From contig MKWP01000015.1 of assembly GCA_001899805.1 (NCBI GenBank), positions 186,001 to 250,000 on the forward strand: 64,000 nt of DNA, written 5' to 3'. The position numbers and the translations under genes are program-made. This DNA is from Lysobacterales bacterium 66-474 (GTDB lineage Bacteria; Pseudomonadota; Gammaproteobacteria; Xanthomonadales; Rhodanobacteraceae). The notes beneath the pieces were generated by a model that had not been told where the DNA came from, did no database searches, and was given only the letters and a program-made list of their open reading frames with translations. Positions 18,801 to 28,100 of the stretch are shown piece after piece (position 1 is the stretch's first letter; each line of letters opens with the position of its first letter).

Positions 18801-18905
18801 CGCTGGGCCTTCGCCGAGTTCACGGACGTATGGGCCATGCAGGAGGATTTCGCCAGGGTCATAAGCACCGGATTTGACCGCATGCTGGCTGAAGTGCGTT
18901 CATGA
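15813..18905 (+). CDS. Type III-like restriction helicase-nuclease (Res, BPTD_3080-like)
   Basis: A 1030-aa SF2 helicase-nuclease. Walker A is LATGAGKTTVM (Lys182), motif II is NDEAHHC (DEAH 315-318), motif III is DLSATPFF and motif VI is QVIGRALRR. Near the C-terminus IPDYIVR (Asp945) and LIVEIKGYRG (Glu965, Lys967) form a PD-(D/E)xK nuclease site. This is the translocase-cleavage subunit expected to work with the methyltransferase two genes on. The GTG start follows AGGGGA. It is the first gene of the plus-strand operon, 94 bases before fic. Confidence 0.85.
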   Translation: MGNPFFEHPILNSPYEYPKRHWELDGNGQPTQQIIDSRRPADFVTPIPKPRRQQGQGQQGDLSLGNDAGLSTENQQYAQAAIIRQVREQVDRWRLLPEAQWRVTPETARLLKHWRMLQHRSDGIRPFFCQTEAAETAIWLTEVAPEIGKDGKAILDHMANANRDANPELLRLALKLATGAGKTTVMAMLIAWQTTNALRRPSSRRYSRGFLVVTPGITIRDRLRVLQPNDPDSYYRGRELIPPDMLGDIEKAKLVITNYHAFMLRERMQVSAGGRALLKGRHGDAELQTQETEGQMIQRVMPELMGMKNILVINDEAHHCYRERPADDADFTDDHGNPLKGADLTEARNAAQKENEAARVWISGLETVNRKLGVSRVMDLSATPFFLRGSGYAEGTLFPWTMSDFSLMDAIECGIVKLPRVPVSDNIPGNEVPTYRNLWDNIRKDMPKKGRGKATNLDPMALPVMLQTALEALYGHYEQVFADWQQAGIRVPPCFIIVCQNTAVSKLVYDYVSGFEREPNSDGTVPPPYLGKLPLFRNFDQHGNRIARPRTLLIDSTQLESGDALDKDFQAAAAAQIDQFKREVIERTNDAHAADSLTNEDLLREVMNTVGKTDRLGESVRCVVSVSMLTEGWDANTVTHVLGVRAFGTQLLCEQVIGRALRRQSYEQDAEGLFPVEYADVLGVPFDFTAQAVNVKPQPPRETVQVKAIRPARDALEIRFPRVAGYRVALPETRLAAKFDDDSRLVLTPAIVGPAKVHNAGIIGQGVDLNLKHLGDVRQSSLLFHLTQRLLETKWRDKDQQPQLNLFGQLKRITREWLDNYLECKGGTYPQLLMYQQLADMACNRITAAITQAHLHERPVLAMLDPYNPEGSTAHVNFTTTRTERWETRADRSHVNWAILDSGWEGEFCRVVEDHPRVITYVKNRNLGLEVPYRHGSDNRAYIPDYIVRVDDGHGQGDPLNLIVEIKGYRGEDAKEKASTMKTYWVPGVNNLKDHGRWAFAEFTDVWAMQEDFARVISTGFDRMLAEVRS

Positions 18906-18916
18906 GCCGCCAAAAG

Positions 18917-18970
18917 CTATACACATGTTGCACAACATGTATAGAAATATGCCAATATCTATACATGTTT
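18917..18970 (+). promoter_or_regulatory. Triple CTATACATGTT-type operator upstream of fic
   Basis: Three related sites lie in an A+T-rich 94-bp gap: CTATACACATGTTG (18917-18930), its inverted partner CAACATGTATAG (18933-18944) and a third direct copy CTATACATGTTT (18959-18970). The arrangement looks like an operator for a dimeric DNA-binding protein. The Fic protein's own C-terminal winged helix is a candidate binder. Confidence 0.6.
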
Positions 18971-18999
18971 ATCGGCTTAGGTAAGGGAACTTGCCCAAC

Positions 19000-20091
19000 A
19001 TGAGCATGACGCCGTCCCTGCGCCCACTGGAACACCTCGATCCCGCGCGGTTCGATACGCCCGCGATCCTGAAGCAGCTCATCGGTGCCAACCGCCAACT
19101 GGCCGAGTTCAAGGGCGTGGTCGCCACCATCCCCAACCGCAACATCCTCATCAGCACCCTGGCGCTGCAGGAAGCCAAGGACAGTTCGGCCATCGAGAAC
19201 ATCGTCACCACCCACGACGAGCTGTTCCGCGACGCCGCCTTTCCCGATGCCCCCAACAATCCCGCCGCCAAGGAAGTGCTGCGCTACCGCCAGGCGCTGT
19301 CCGTCGGCTTCGAAGCTGTCCGCAAAACCGGCCTGCTCACCACCAACCAGATCATCGCCATCCAGGGTGAGCTGGAACGCAACAAGGCCGGCCTGCGCAA
19401 ACTGCCTGGCACCGCGCTCAAGGATGGCGCCGGCCACACCGTCTACACGCCGCCACAGAACCCGGATGACATCGTGGCCCTGCTGGGTGATCTGGAACAC
19501 TTCATCAACGATCCGGCCCGGTTTGATGCCGATCCGCTGGTCAGGATGGCGCTGATCCACCATCGCTTCGAGTCCATCCACCCGTTTTACGACGGCAACG
19601 GTCGCACCGGGCGCATCGTCAACGTGCTGTATCTGGTCCAGCAGGGCCTGCTGGACATCCCGGTGCTGTACCTCAGCCGCCACATCGTACGCACCAAGGC
19701 CGACTATTACCGCCTGTTGCAGGCCGTGCGCGACGACGATCGCTGGGAAGACTGGGTGCTGTACATGCTCACCGCCGTGGAACGCACCGCGGCCGATGGC
19801 ATCCGTACCGTCCACGCCATGCGCACACTGATGCAGGACCTGAAGCAGCGCATCCGCGCGCAATACCGCTTCTACAGCCAGGACCTCATCAACAACCTGA
19901 TGAGCCATCCTTACACCAAGATCGACTTCATCCGCCGCGACCTCAAAGTCTCGCGGCTCACGGCCACCCGTTATCTCGATCAACTCGTCGAGGGCGGCTT
20001 CCTGCACAAGCAGAAAATCGGTCGCTCCAACTATTACGTCAACCTGCCGCTGTTCCAGATCTTGAGCGGTGAGCCCGAAGGAACGCGCTGA
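19000..20091 (+). CDS. Fic-domain AMP-transferase with C-terminal winged helix
   Basis: A 363-aa Fic protein. The catalytic loop HPFYDGNGRTGR begins at His194 and is fully canonical, so AMPylation of a target protein is expected. Residues 62-67, SSAIEN, match the (S/T)xxxE(G/N) inhibitory helix N-terminal to the Fic core (class II, self-inhibited, Glu66). The last ~70 residues (DFIRRDLKVSRLTATRYLDQLVEGGFL) form a winged helix. The start at ATG 19000 has AAGGGA at good spacing. It sits one base before the methyltransferase gene, inside the restriction operon. Confidence 0.88.
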   Translation: MSMTPSLRPLEHLDPARFDTPAILKQLIGANRQLAEFKGVVATIPNRNILISTLALQEAKDSSAIENIVTTHDELFRDAAFPDAPNNPAAKEVLRYRQALSVGFEAVRKTGLLTTNQIIAIQGELERNKAGLRKLPGTALKDGAGHTVYTPPQNPDDIVALLGDLEHFINDPARFDADPLVRMALIHHRFESIHPFYDGNGRTGRIVNVLYLVQQGLLDIPVLYLSRHIVRTKADYYRLLQAVRDDDRWEDWVLYMLTAVERTAADGIRTVHAMRTLMQDLKQRIRAQYRFYSQDLINNLMSHPYTKIDFIRRDLKVSRLTATRYLDQLVEGGFLHKQKIGRSNYYVNLPLFQILSGEPEGTR

Positions 20092-20092
20092 C

Positions 20093-23074
20093 ATGCCCCG
20101 CACGCCCAAACAGCCCAAGATCATCGCCACGCTGAAACACAAGGAGGCGAAGCGCACCAACATCCCCACCGCGGAATACCAGTCGGTGATGCAGGCCGAG
20201 GACAAGGCGCCGGTCAAGGTCAGCTATCCGCGCGGCGCACACGGGATGAAAAAAGAGAAGGACGAACGCAACCGCGACCTCGACCCGCAACTGGTCTGGC
20301 GCGGCAAGGACCAGCAGGACTGGTCCGACCTCGTGGTCAACGCGCCGCCGCTCTACATCCAGGAAAAGGTCAAGCCCAAGGTCCTGATCGACGACCTGCT
20401 GCGCGAAACCAAAGAACACCCGCGCGGGCGAGGGGCCGGCGCTGGTCTCCCCTCTCCCTCCGGGAGAGGGGCCGGGGGTGAGGGTCCGGGCTCGCCCGAC
20501 GCCGGCAATTACGAACAAATCAACCTCTTCGCCGACTTCAACGGCCTCCCCGAAGGCGCCGACAAGACCGACTTCTACCACTACGAGGGCAACTGGCAGA
20601 ACCGCATGATCCTCGGCGATTCATTGCAGGTGATGGCCAGCCTGGCCGAGCGCGAAGGCCTGCGCGGCAAGGTGCAGTGCATCTACCTCGATCCGCCCTA
20701 CGGCATCAAGTTCAACTCCAACTTCCAGTGGTCCACCACCAGCCGCGACGTCAAGGACGGCAACGCCGAGCACATCACCCGCGAGCCCGAGCAGGTCAAG
20801 GCCTTCCGCGACACCTGGCGCGACGGTATCCATTCCTACCTCACCTACCTGCGCGACCGGCTGACCGTGGCGCGCGATCTTTTGACCGAATCCGGCTCGA
20901 TCTTCGTGCAGATCGGCGACGAGAACGTGCACCGCGTGCGGGCGGTGATGGATGAGGTGTTGGGAGACAACAACGCAGTTGTAACCATAGTCGTTACAAA
21001 AAAGAGCGCGACTACGACAACCGATCCGGTTAATGACTACCTGCTCTGGTATGCGAAAGACCGTAGCAAACTGAAACTGCGCACTCTTTACCGAGAGCGA
21101 CGCGATCCCGAGGATGACAACAAGTTCAACACACTCATTTCCCCACAGGGTCAACATGCCCGCGTTGTTAATTTGAACGAACAAGAAGTGACAAGCAGAC
21201 TCGAAGCCGGATGGCGATGGGCACGGGTGAACTATCCGCTCGTAAGCCAAGATCGATCTGACCGTAGTTTGGATTTCGAGTTTTGCGGCAAGAGTTTCGA
21301 GTGCGGCGCAAACCGCCACTGGACATACGATCCGGGTGCCGATATGCATCGGCTCAGCCGTGCAGAACGCATGTTTGATGGCGGCGGAAAGTCCCTCGGT
21401 GGTGTGGTGTATTGGGCTGATTGGTCCTATGCGTCCATCGCCAACATCTGGACAGAGTTCCACGGCGAGAAGTTTCCAATTTACGTGGTGCAAACAAATC
21501 CGCGTTTGATCGAGCGGTGCCTGCTGATGACCACCGACCCCGGCGACCTGGTGCTGGACCCCACCTGCGGCTCCGGCACCACGGCCTACGTCGCCGAACA
21601 ATGGGGCCGCCGCTGGATCACCCTCGACACATCGCGCGTGGCGCTGGCGCTGGCCCGCGCCCGCATCATGGGCGCGCGCTATCCGTATTACCTGCTGGCC
21701 GATTCGAAGGAAGGGCAAATCAAAGAGGCCGAAGTCACCCGCAGCGTGCCGAAATCCACGCCCACGTACGGCAACATCGGCCTTGGCTTCGTGTACGAGC
21801 GCGTGCCGCACATCACCCTGAAATCCATCGCCAACAACACCGAAATCGACGTCATCTGGGACAAGTTTGAAGCCCAGCTGGCGCCGTTGCGCGAAAAGCT
21901 CACCGCCGCGCTGCCCAAGGGCTGGCTGGCCGCATACCGCAAGCAGCAGAAATACACCGCCGACGTACCCACCACCATCCAGGAATGGGAAGTGCCGCGC
22001 TCCCTGTCCGGGGATGGAACGGAGGCCGCACAGAAACTGCTGGCCGAATTCTGGAAACTGCGCATCGCGCGGCAAAAGGAAATCGACGCCTCCATCGCCG
22101 CCAAAGCCGACTTCGAAAACCTCTACGACAAACCCTACGAAGACAAGAAGAAGGTGCGCGTGGCCGGCCCGTTCACGGTGGAAAGCCTCTCGCCGCACCG
22201 CATCCTGGGCGTGGACGAGCACGGCGAGGTGATCGACGGCGTGAAGGATGCCGGCGACGCGCCCGACTTCGCACAGATGATCCTGGAAAACCTGCGCACC
22301 GCCGGCGTGCAGCAGGCGCACAAGGACGACCGCATCAGCTTCACCTCGCTCGTGCCCTGGCCCGGCAGCCTCGTCTGTGCCGAAGGTCGTTACCTCGAAG
22401 GCACGAAGGAAAAACGCGCCGGCATCTTCATCGGCCCCGAGTTCGGTACCGTCTCGCGGCCCGACCTGGTGGAAGCCGCGCGCGAAGCCGGCGACGCCGG
22501 TTTCGACGTGTTGATCGCCTGCGCCTTCGGCTACGACGCGCATTCCAGCGAGTTCGAGAAACTCGGCCGCATCCCGGTGCTGAAGGCGCGCATGAACGCC
22601 GACCTGCACATGGCCGACGACCTGAAGAATACCGGCAAAGGCAACCTGTTCGTGATCTTCGGCGAACCCGACATCGACGTGCTGCCAGTGCCCCCCTCTC
22701 CCTCCGGGAGAGGGGCTGGGGGTGAGGGTTCGGACACCGAGTGGATCCAGGTCAAGGTCAACGGCGTCGACGTATTCAAACCGCAAACCGGCGAAGTCGT
22801 CAGCGACGGCCCCGACGGCATCGCCTGCTGGTTCGTGGATACCGACTACAACGAAGAATCCTTCTTCGTCCGCCAGGCCTACTTCCTCGGCGCCAACGAC
22901 CCCTACAAGTCACTCAAGACCACCCTGAAAGCCGAAATCAACCCCGAAGCCTGGGAAACCCTGCACAGCGACACCTCCCGCCCGTTCCCCAAACCCAAAG
23001 ACCACCGTATCGCCGTCAAGGTCATCAACCACCTCGGCGACGAGGTGATGAAGGTGTTCAAGGTTAAAGCATAA
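20093..23074 (+). CDS. Site-specific adenine DNA methyltransferase (type III Mod-like, long form)
   Basis: A 993-aa beta-class amino-methyltransferase: motif IV DPPYGIKF at residues 200-207 precedes motif I DPTCGSGTTAYVAEQW at 489-504, and LGDSLQVM lies upstream. Much longer than usual Mod proteins because of a ~450-residue C-terminal part of unknown role. Two copies of a host repeat are read in frame (about residues 119-133 and 867-881). The segment between motifs IV and I, about 20960-21510, is clearly poorer in G+C than its flanks and probably holds an exchanged target-recognition domain. Likely protects host DNA from the upstream Res. Confidence 0.85.
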   Translation: MPRTPKQPKIIATLKHKEAKRTNIPTAEYQSVMQAEDKAPVKVSYPRGAHGMKKEKDERNRDLDPQLVWRGKDQQDWSDLVVNAPPLYIQEKVKPKVLIDDLLRETKEHPRGRGAGAGLPSPSGRGAGGEGPGSPDAGNYEQINLFADFNGLPEGADKTDFYHYEGNWQNRMILGDSLQVMASLAEREGLRGKVQCIYLDPPYGIKFNSNFQWSTTSRDVKDGNAEHITREPEQVKAFRDTWRDGIHSYLTYLRDRLTVARDLLTESGSIFVQIGDENVHRVRAVMDEVLGDNNAVVTIVVTKKSATTTTDPVNDYLLWYAKDRSKLKLRTLYRERRDPEDDNKFNTLISPQGQHARVVNLNEQEVTSRLEAGWRWARVNYPLVSQDRSDRSLDFEFCGKSFECGANRHWTYDPGADMHRLSRAERMFDGGGKSLGGVVYWADWSYASIANIWTEFHGEKFPIYVVQTNPRLIERCLLMTTDPGDLVLDPTCGSGTTAYVAEQWGRRWITLDTSRVALALARARIMGARYPYYLLADSKEGQIKEAEVTRSVPKSTPTYGNIGLGFVYERVPHITLKSIANNTEIDVIWDKFEAQLAPLREKLTAALPKGWLAAYRKQQKYTADVPTTIQEWEVPRSLSGDGTEAAQKLLAEFWKLRIARQKEIDASIAAKADFENLYDKPYEDKKKVRVAGPFTVESLSPHRILGVDEHGEVIDGVKDAGDAPDFAQMILENLRTAGVQQAHKDDRISFTSLVPWPGSLVCAEGRYLEGTKEKRAGIFIGPEFGTVSRPDLVEAAREAGDAGFDVLIACAFGYDAHSSEFEKLGRIPVLKARMNADLHMADDLKNTGKGNLFVIFGEPDIDVLPVPPSPSGRGAGGEGSDTEWIQVKVNGVDVFKPQTGEVVSDGPDGIACWFVDTDYNEESFFVRQAYFLGANDPYKSLKTTLKAEINPEAWETLHSDTSRPFPKPKDHRIAVKVINHLGDEVMKVFKVKA
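20449..20489 (+). repeat. In-frame CCCTCTCC...GGAGAGGG element, copy A
   Basis: A 41-base element with the stem CCCTCTCCC-TCC-GGGAGAGGG followed by CCGGGGGTGAGGG. It matches 22693-22733 at 39 of 41 positions and is translated as SPSGRGAGGEG inside the methyltransferase. The frame is kept on both sides. Confidence 0.9.
22693..22733 (+). repeat. In-frame CCCTCTCC...GGAGAGGG element, copy B
   Basis: Second copy in the same gene, again read in frame as SPSGRGAGGEG. Copies of the same family lie outside the island near 57550-57684, so it is a host chromosomal repeat and not a domain of the methyltransferase. Confidence 0.9.
23006..23066 (+). repeat. 61-bp duplicated methyltransferase tail, copy 1
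   Basis: The final codons of the methyltransferase (RIAVKVINHLGDEVMKVFKV). It matches 25052-25112 at 56 of 61 positions. The two copies bracket the DUF262 gene. Confidence 0.85.
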
Positions 23075-23095
23075 AACTGATCACAAGGGGGCTAC

Positions 23096-24901
23096 ATGTT
23101 TGTCAATCCAACCTCGTTGAGCGTCGCCCAACTTTTGGGTGGCCAAAGTGAGCAGTACGTCATCCCGGCGTACCAACGTCGTTACTCGTGGCAAGAGAAG
23201 CAACTCTGCGAACTGCTTGAAGACATCCAGCTCCTTGAGGGTAACGACAACCATCTACTCGGCAGCATTGTTTGCTTGGTTGGCCCCCACGGCGCAGGGG
23301 TAAATCGTCTCGAACTTGTAGATGGGCAACAACGAATTGCAACACTCAATATCCTCTTGCATTGCATGCTTGAGCAGATGCGCCGGCCAAACGGTTCAGA
23401 TGAACGCGATATAGCCTCAATCGCATTGCTTCTTCAAGCTCGCGCGCCCGACAAAAGCTTGGTTCCAAAGATCGCGCTGGACTCGATCGATGCCCACGAA
23501 TTCCGGCGGCATGTTGCCAAGGAGTCCATTGACAAACCAGGAAATCCACACTTGGCCTTCGCGTTCAAGCATTACCGCCAATGGGTCGCCGACCAGTCGC
23601 CGCAGATGTTGGATGCTTTCCGCTATCGCCTCATTAACCAAGCCACAGTCATCAGGCTGGATGTCAGCAACGCCAAAGACGCCTTCAAGCTGTTCGAGAC
23701 GATCAACAATCGAGGACTGCGGCTCAGCGCCACCGACATCATAAAGAACTTCATCCTGGGGAATGCGGCACGTTTCGGTTCTGTAGCCCTGGAAGCTGCA
23801 CGGGTGCGCTGGGCAGAAGTGATCAAGTACCTGGACGGAACAAACTTCGAAAACTTCTTTCGCCACTTCCTGGCGGCGACCTTAAAGCGCCGAGTAACCG
23901 CAGCCTATACGGTCAGTAGCTTCAAAGCAGTTTTCATGGAGCATGTAGCCGAGGCGAGCAACTTGCCAGAGCGTCACTGGTATGCCGAGGAAGCTGCGGC
24001 CGACGACGAAGATGAGGATGACCTGAAAGATCAAGAGAATGGAACGACGGAAGTCACACCAGTAACTGATCCTGCATTGATTCAGAAGATGTCGTTTTCC
24101 GAATTTCTTCAGCGATTGGCAAGCTACGCGAAGACCTACGGAGAGATCGTTCGGGCGCAAACCGGCATACCACTGCTTGATCGACATTTGCGCAACTTAC
24201 GAATGATCAAATCCATGCAGACCTATGGATTTCTTATGGCACTGCGGGCTGGTGGCTGCAAGGACGACGTTTTTGCAAAGGTGTTGCATCTTACGGAATC
24301 TTTCATGCTCCGACGTCACATTTGTCGGGAGCGTGCTAACGAAAACGAAACCATGTTCGCCAGATTGTGCAGCACCGACCCTACCGACCCGCTGCCTAAC
24401 GTGATCGGAGAGTTTCGTGCGTTGACGCCGTCAGACGATATTTTTGAGGCCAGCTTCGCAAAATTTGACTTCAGTGCAAATGTTCTGGAGCGCGCTCGCT
24501 ACTGTCTTGAGCAATTCGAACAAAGAGAACATGGCGATTATTCCGAGATTTCTGTCGCCGGCTCCGACGTGGTGCATGTAGAGCACATCATTCCCCAGAA
24601 GATCAAGACCAAAAAGGCAAGGGATGAGTTCGGCGATTGGGTCGGCTACCTCGGCGAAAAGTCGATCGCCAACCACCCTCACTACGTCTCCAGAATAGGG
24701 AATCTCACTCTGTTCGCAGGTCATCTGAACATCAAAGCCTCCAACAACCCCTACGCACGCAAGAAGCCTGCATACAAGGAATCGGGTATCCAGATCACGA
24801 AGGAGTTGCCAATCATCTACCCCGAGTTCCGGTTCCAGCAAGTGGAAGAGCGTTCGGATGCCCTAGCGAAAGCAGCGGTTGATATCTGGCCGATCGCTTG
24901 A
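23096..24901 (+). CDS. DUF262/DUF1524 protein, GmrSD-like nuclease
   Basis: A 601-aa protein. The N-terminal DUF262 (GmrS/ParB-like) domain has YVIPAYQRRYSW and LVDGQQRIATLN, the nucleotide-handling motif. The C-terminal DUF1524 His-Me nuclease domain has VEHIIPQ (catalytic His near residue 497) and RIGNLTLFAGHLNIKASN. An acidic linker (AADDEDEDDL) lies between. GmrSD enzymes cut modified phage DNA. Its G+C is lower than its neighbours' and it is flanked by the duplicated methyltransferase tail, both signs of later insertion. AAGGGGGC precedes the ATG. Confidence 0.88.
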   Translation: MFVNPTSLSVAQLLGGQSEQYVIPAYQRRYSWQEKQLCELLEDIQLLEGNDNHLLGSIVCLVGPHGAGVNRLELVDGQQRIATLNILLHCMLEQMRRPNGSDERDIASIALLLQARAPDKSLVPKIALDSIDAHEFRRHVAKESIDKPGNPHLAFAFKHYRQWVADQSPQMLDAFRYRLINQATVIRLDVSNAKDAFKLFETINNRGLRLSATDIIKNFILGNAARFGSVALEAARVRWAEVIKYLDGTNFENFFRHFLAATLKRRVTAAYTVSSFKAVFMEHVAEASNLPERHWYAEEAAADDEDEDDLKDQENGTTEVTPVTDPALIQKMSFSEFLQRLASYAKTYGEIVRAQTGIPLLDRHLRNLRMIKSMQTYGFLMALRAGGCKDDVFAKVLHLTESFMLRRHICRERANENETMFARLCSTDPTDPLPNVIGEFRALTPSDDIFEASFAKFDFSANVLERARYCLEQFEQREHGDYSEISVAGSDVVHVEHIIPQKIKTKKARDEFGDWVGYLGEKSIANHPHYVSRIGNLTLFAGHLNIKASNNPYARKKPAYKESGIQITKELPIIYPEFRFQQVEERSDALAKAAVDIWPIA

Positions 24902-24910
24902 GGGATTGAA

Positions 24911-25117
24911 ATGGATTTCCGCATCGCCGACACCTTCACTGAAAGCCTTGCCCGCTTGGCCGGCGACAAGCAGAAGACGGGCAAGCAGCAGCTCGATATG
25001 CAGATGACCCGCGCCAGTCCGGGTACGAGCTTGCGCGAGCCCGAAACCGGCCGCATCGCCGTCAAGGTCATCAACCACATCGGCGACGGGGTGACGAAGG
25101 TGTTCAAGGTGACGTAA
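24911..25117 (+). pseudogene. Chimeric remnant: RelE-like N-terminus joined to methyltransferase C-terminus
   Basis: A 68-codon frame. Residues 1-40 (MDFRIADTFTESLARLAGD...) match the N-terminus of the UvrD fusion protein at 30144 (MNFRIADTFTDSLAHLTGD...). The last ~20 residues (RIAVKVINHIGDGVTKVFKV) match the end of the methyltransferase. It is therefore a recombination scar and not a gene with its own history, although it may still be translated. Its stop overlaps the SNF2 start (TAATG). Confidence 0.8.
25052..25112 (+). repeat. 61-bp duplicated methyltransferase tail, copy 2
   Basis: Partner of 23006-23066, with five mismatches in 61 bases. It ends 5 bases before the SNF2 ATG, suggesting that the methyltransferase once ran directly into the SNF2 gene. 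Confidence 0.85.
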
Positions 25118-28100
25118 TGGTGCAGCCAGGGGATAGGGTCAGGGTGATTGCCAACCCCGGCCGGGTGGGCATGGTTGGGAACGAAATCGACGGTTCCCCC
25201 GCGCGGCGTCGGGTGCTGGTGCAATTTTTGGATGGCAGCGAGGAATTTGTACTCGCGGCATCACTGGAAAAGGTAGGGCACGAAAGCGTCGGGCCATACG
25301 AGCGCATCCGGAGCGGGCGGTTCGGTCGTGCCAGTGACCTGCGCGGCCTCATCACGCATTTCCGGTTGAGCGGCAAGCTGGCGAACCTGATCTACAGCCT
25401 CAACACCACCAACACTGAGTTTCTGGCCTACCAATTCAAGCCGGTGTTGCAGTACCTCGAAACGACCAGCCACGGACTCCTGATCGCCGACGAGGTGGGT
25501 TTGGGCAAGACGATCGAAGCCGGGTTGATCTGGACGGAGTTGCGCGCGCGCGAGGACGCCCGTCGCTTGCTTGTCGTGTGTCCCGCGATGCTGTGCGAGA
25601 AGTGGCGTGATGAATTGCGCAACCGCTTCGGTGTAGGTGCGGAGATCGTCAATGCCGGCGAGTTGCTGAAGCGCCTGAAGGACGCGGATCGCGATCCTCG
25701 CGCGACGTTCGCCCTGATCGCTAGCGTGCAAGGCCTACGCCCTCCGAGCAGTAGCCAGTGGGAGTCGCGCGATGGCTCAACACCGCGCGCGTCCGCGCAA
25801 CTCGCAGCATTTCTTGATGCGGCAAAGGTCAAGGAGCCGCTGCTCGACTTGACGATTGTGGATGAGGCTCACTACCTCCGGAATCCGGAAACACGGGCGC
25901 ACCGACTGGGTGAATTGTTGCGTACGACCAGCATGGGCATGCTCATGTTGAGCGCCACGCCGATCCAGTTGGGCAGCAGCGATTTGTTCACGCTGGTCAA
26001 TCTGCTGGATGCGGAAGGCTTTCCGTACGAGCGATCCTTCACCCAGCTGCTGGAGTGGAACGCGCCTCTGGTGCGTCTGCGTGACAAGGTGCTCAGTCAG
26101 CGGATGTCGTGCACGCAGTTCATGGAGGAACTTGACGCCGTTGCTGGCGCGCCGTTGCTGCAGGACAGCCGGCAAGTCAAATACCTGCAAAGCCATCCGC
26201 CCACCGATGCAGAGCTGGCCTCTTCCGGCCGACGTTCCGAACTCGCCGATCAACTCGATCGCGTCAACCCACTCTCGAAGATTGTTACCCGTACGCTGAA
26301 GCGCGATGTACAGGAGAATCGCATCGAGCGCAGCGTGAGCATCATCCGGGTGAAGATGGCGCCCGTGGAGGAGCGGTTCTATGACGAAGTGACGGGACGG
26401 GTGCGCGAGTATTGCGCCGGACGCGACATGAGCGAAGGGTTTATGCTCACGATTCCGCAACGCCAGATGTCGAGCTGCATGGCCGCGGCGAGCCGCGAAT
26501 GGGCCGGAAAGATCCGTGCCGATAATCTGGATGAAACGGCCTACGAAGCCTACGGCGATGCCGACGACGATGCACAGAAGCCCAAGACCTTGGGCCCGCT
26601 GCTGCAGCAGCTCGCGATCATTGCCCATACCAGTGCGGAAGCGTCCCACCTTGAGGCGGTGGATACGAAATTCGACGAATTGCGGGCGCATCTGGAACGC
26701 TACTGGAATGGCAATCCGGATGCCAAGGTCATCCTGTTTTCGTTCTATCGCGGCACGCTCGCCTATCTGGAACGCAGGCTCGGTAGCCATGGCTACAAGT
26801 GTTTCAAGCTGCATGGCGGCGATGACAAGCAGGCGATCATCAATGCGTTTCGGGATCACTCCGGTGCGGCGATCCTGCTTTCTTCGGAGGTTGCTTCAGA
26901 AGGCGTGGATCTGCAGTTTTCCAGCCTGTTGATCAACTACGACTTGCCGTGGAACCCTGCCCGCATCGAGCAACGCATCGGTCGTATCGACCGCATCGGC
27001 CAGAAGCAGCCCAAGATTCTCATCTGGAACTTCGTTCATTCCGACACCATCGACGAGCGTATCCACGATCGCTTGTTGACGCGCCTTGGCATCTTCAAGC
27101 GGGCACTAGGCACTTTGGAAGACGTCTTGGGCCGGGAAATCCGGACGCTCGCTTACAGTCTGCTATCACACCGTCTGTCGGCCAAGGACGAAATCAGGCG
27201 CATGGAACAAACCGAGCTGGCGCTTGCCAACAGGGAACGCCAGCAGGAACGGCTGGAACAGGAAGCCACTTCCCTCATTGCGCACGGCACATTGATCCAG
27301 GACAAAGTTCGCGCGGCAAGGGAACTCGGGCGCTTCATCCGCGGCATCGATCTTCGGCACTATGTCGTGGATTTCTTCGATCGTCACTATCCCGGTTGCC
27401 GGTTTGTGCAGATGGGAGATGACCCTCTCACCTTCAACGCATATTTGTCCACCGCCGCCCGGTCCGATCTGGAAGCCTTCCTTGCGGGTGATCGGAGTTT
27501 GGGAACCACGCATCTGCTGCGAGCGGGGGAGCGGGATGCGCGGATCCGTTTCGATAATACGGCCGGGACGGCACAGCCGCACGAAGAGCGGATTACCCAG
27601 ACTCATCCCTTGCTGAAGTTCATCACCGAGCAAGTGCGCCTTGCGGGCACCGGCGTGGGATATCAGACCGTGTCCGCAACGGAGCTGAGCGCTGGCGTCG
27701 ATGTCAGCCTGCCGCGCGGCATCTACGTGTATGCGATCGCCCGCTGGTCCATTACGGGAGCCAGGACGATGGAACGGCTGGAATTCAGCGCCCGCCATGT
27801 GGAATCAGGCGACTCGCTGGAAGCCGACGACGCCGAGCGTTTGGCAAACGCCGCGGCGCTCTCGGGGCGTGACTGGCTTTCCACCCACAACATGCTCGAT
27901 GTCGCGCAGGCCGCCGACGTCTACGAACTCCTGCAAGAGGACCTCGATGACCGTTTTGAGCGGTTTTCGGCACTCGCGGAAATGGAGAATCTTGACCGGA
28001 TTGACCAGATGGTGAGCTCCTTGAGCGATCACCTTCGCAACGAGCAAGGACGGTTCAACGAACGGATTCAGACTTACAGGCTCTCAAACGACGAGAACAA

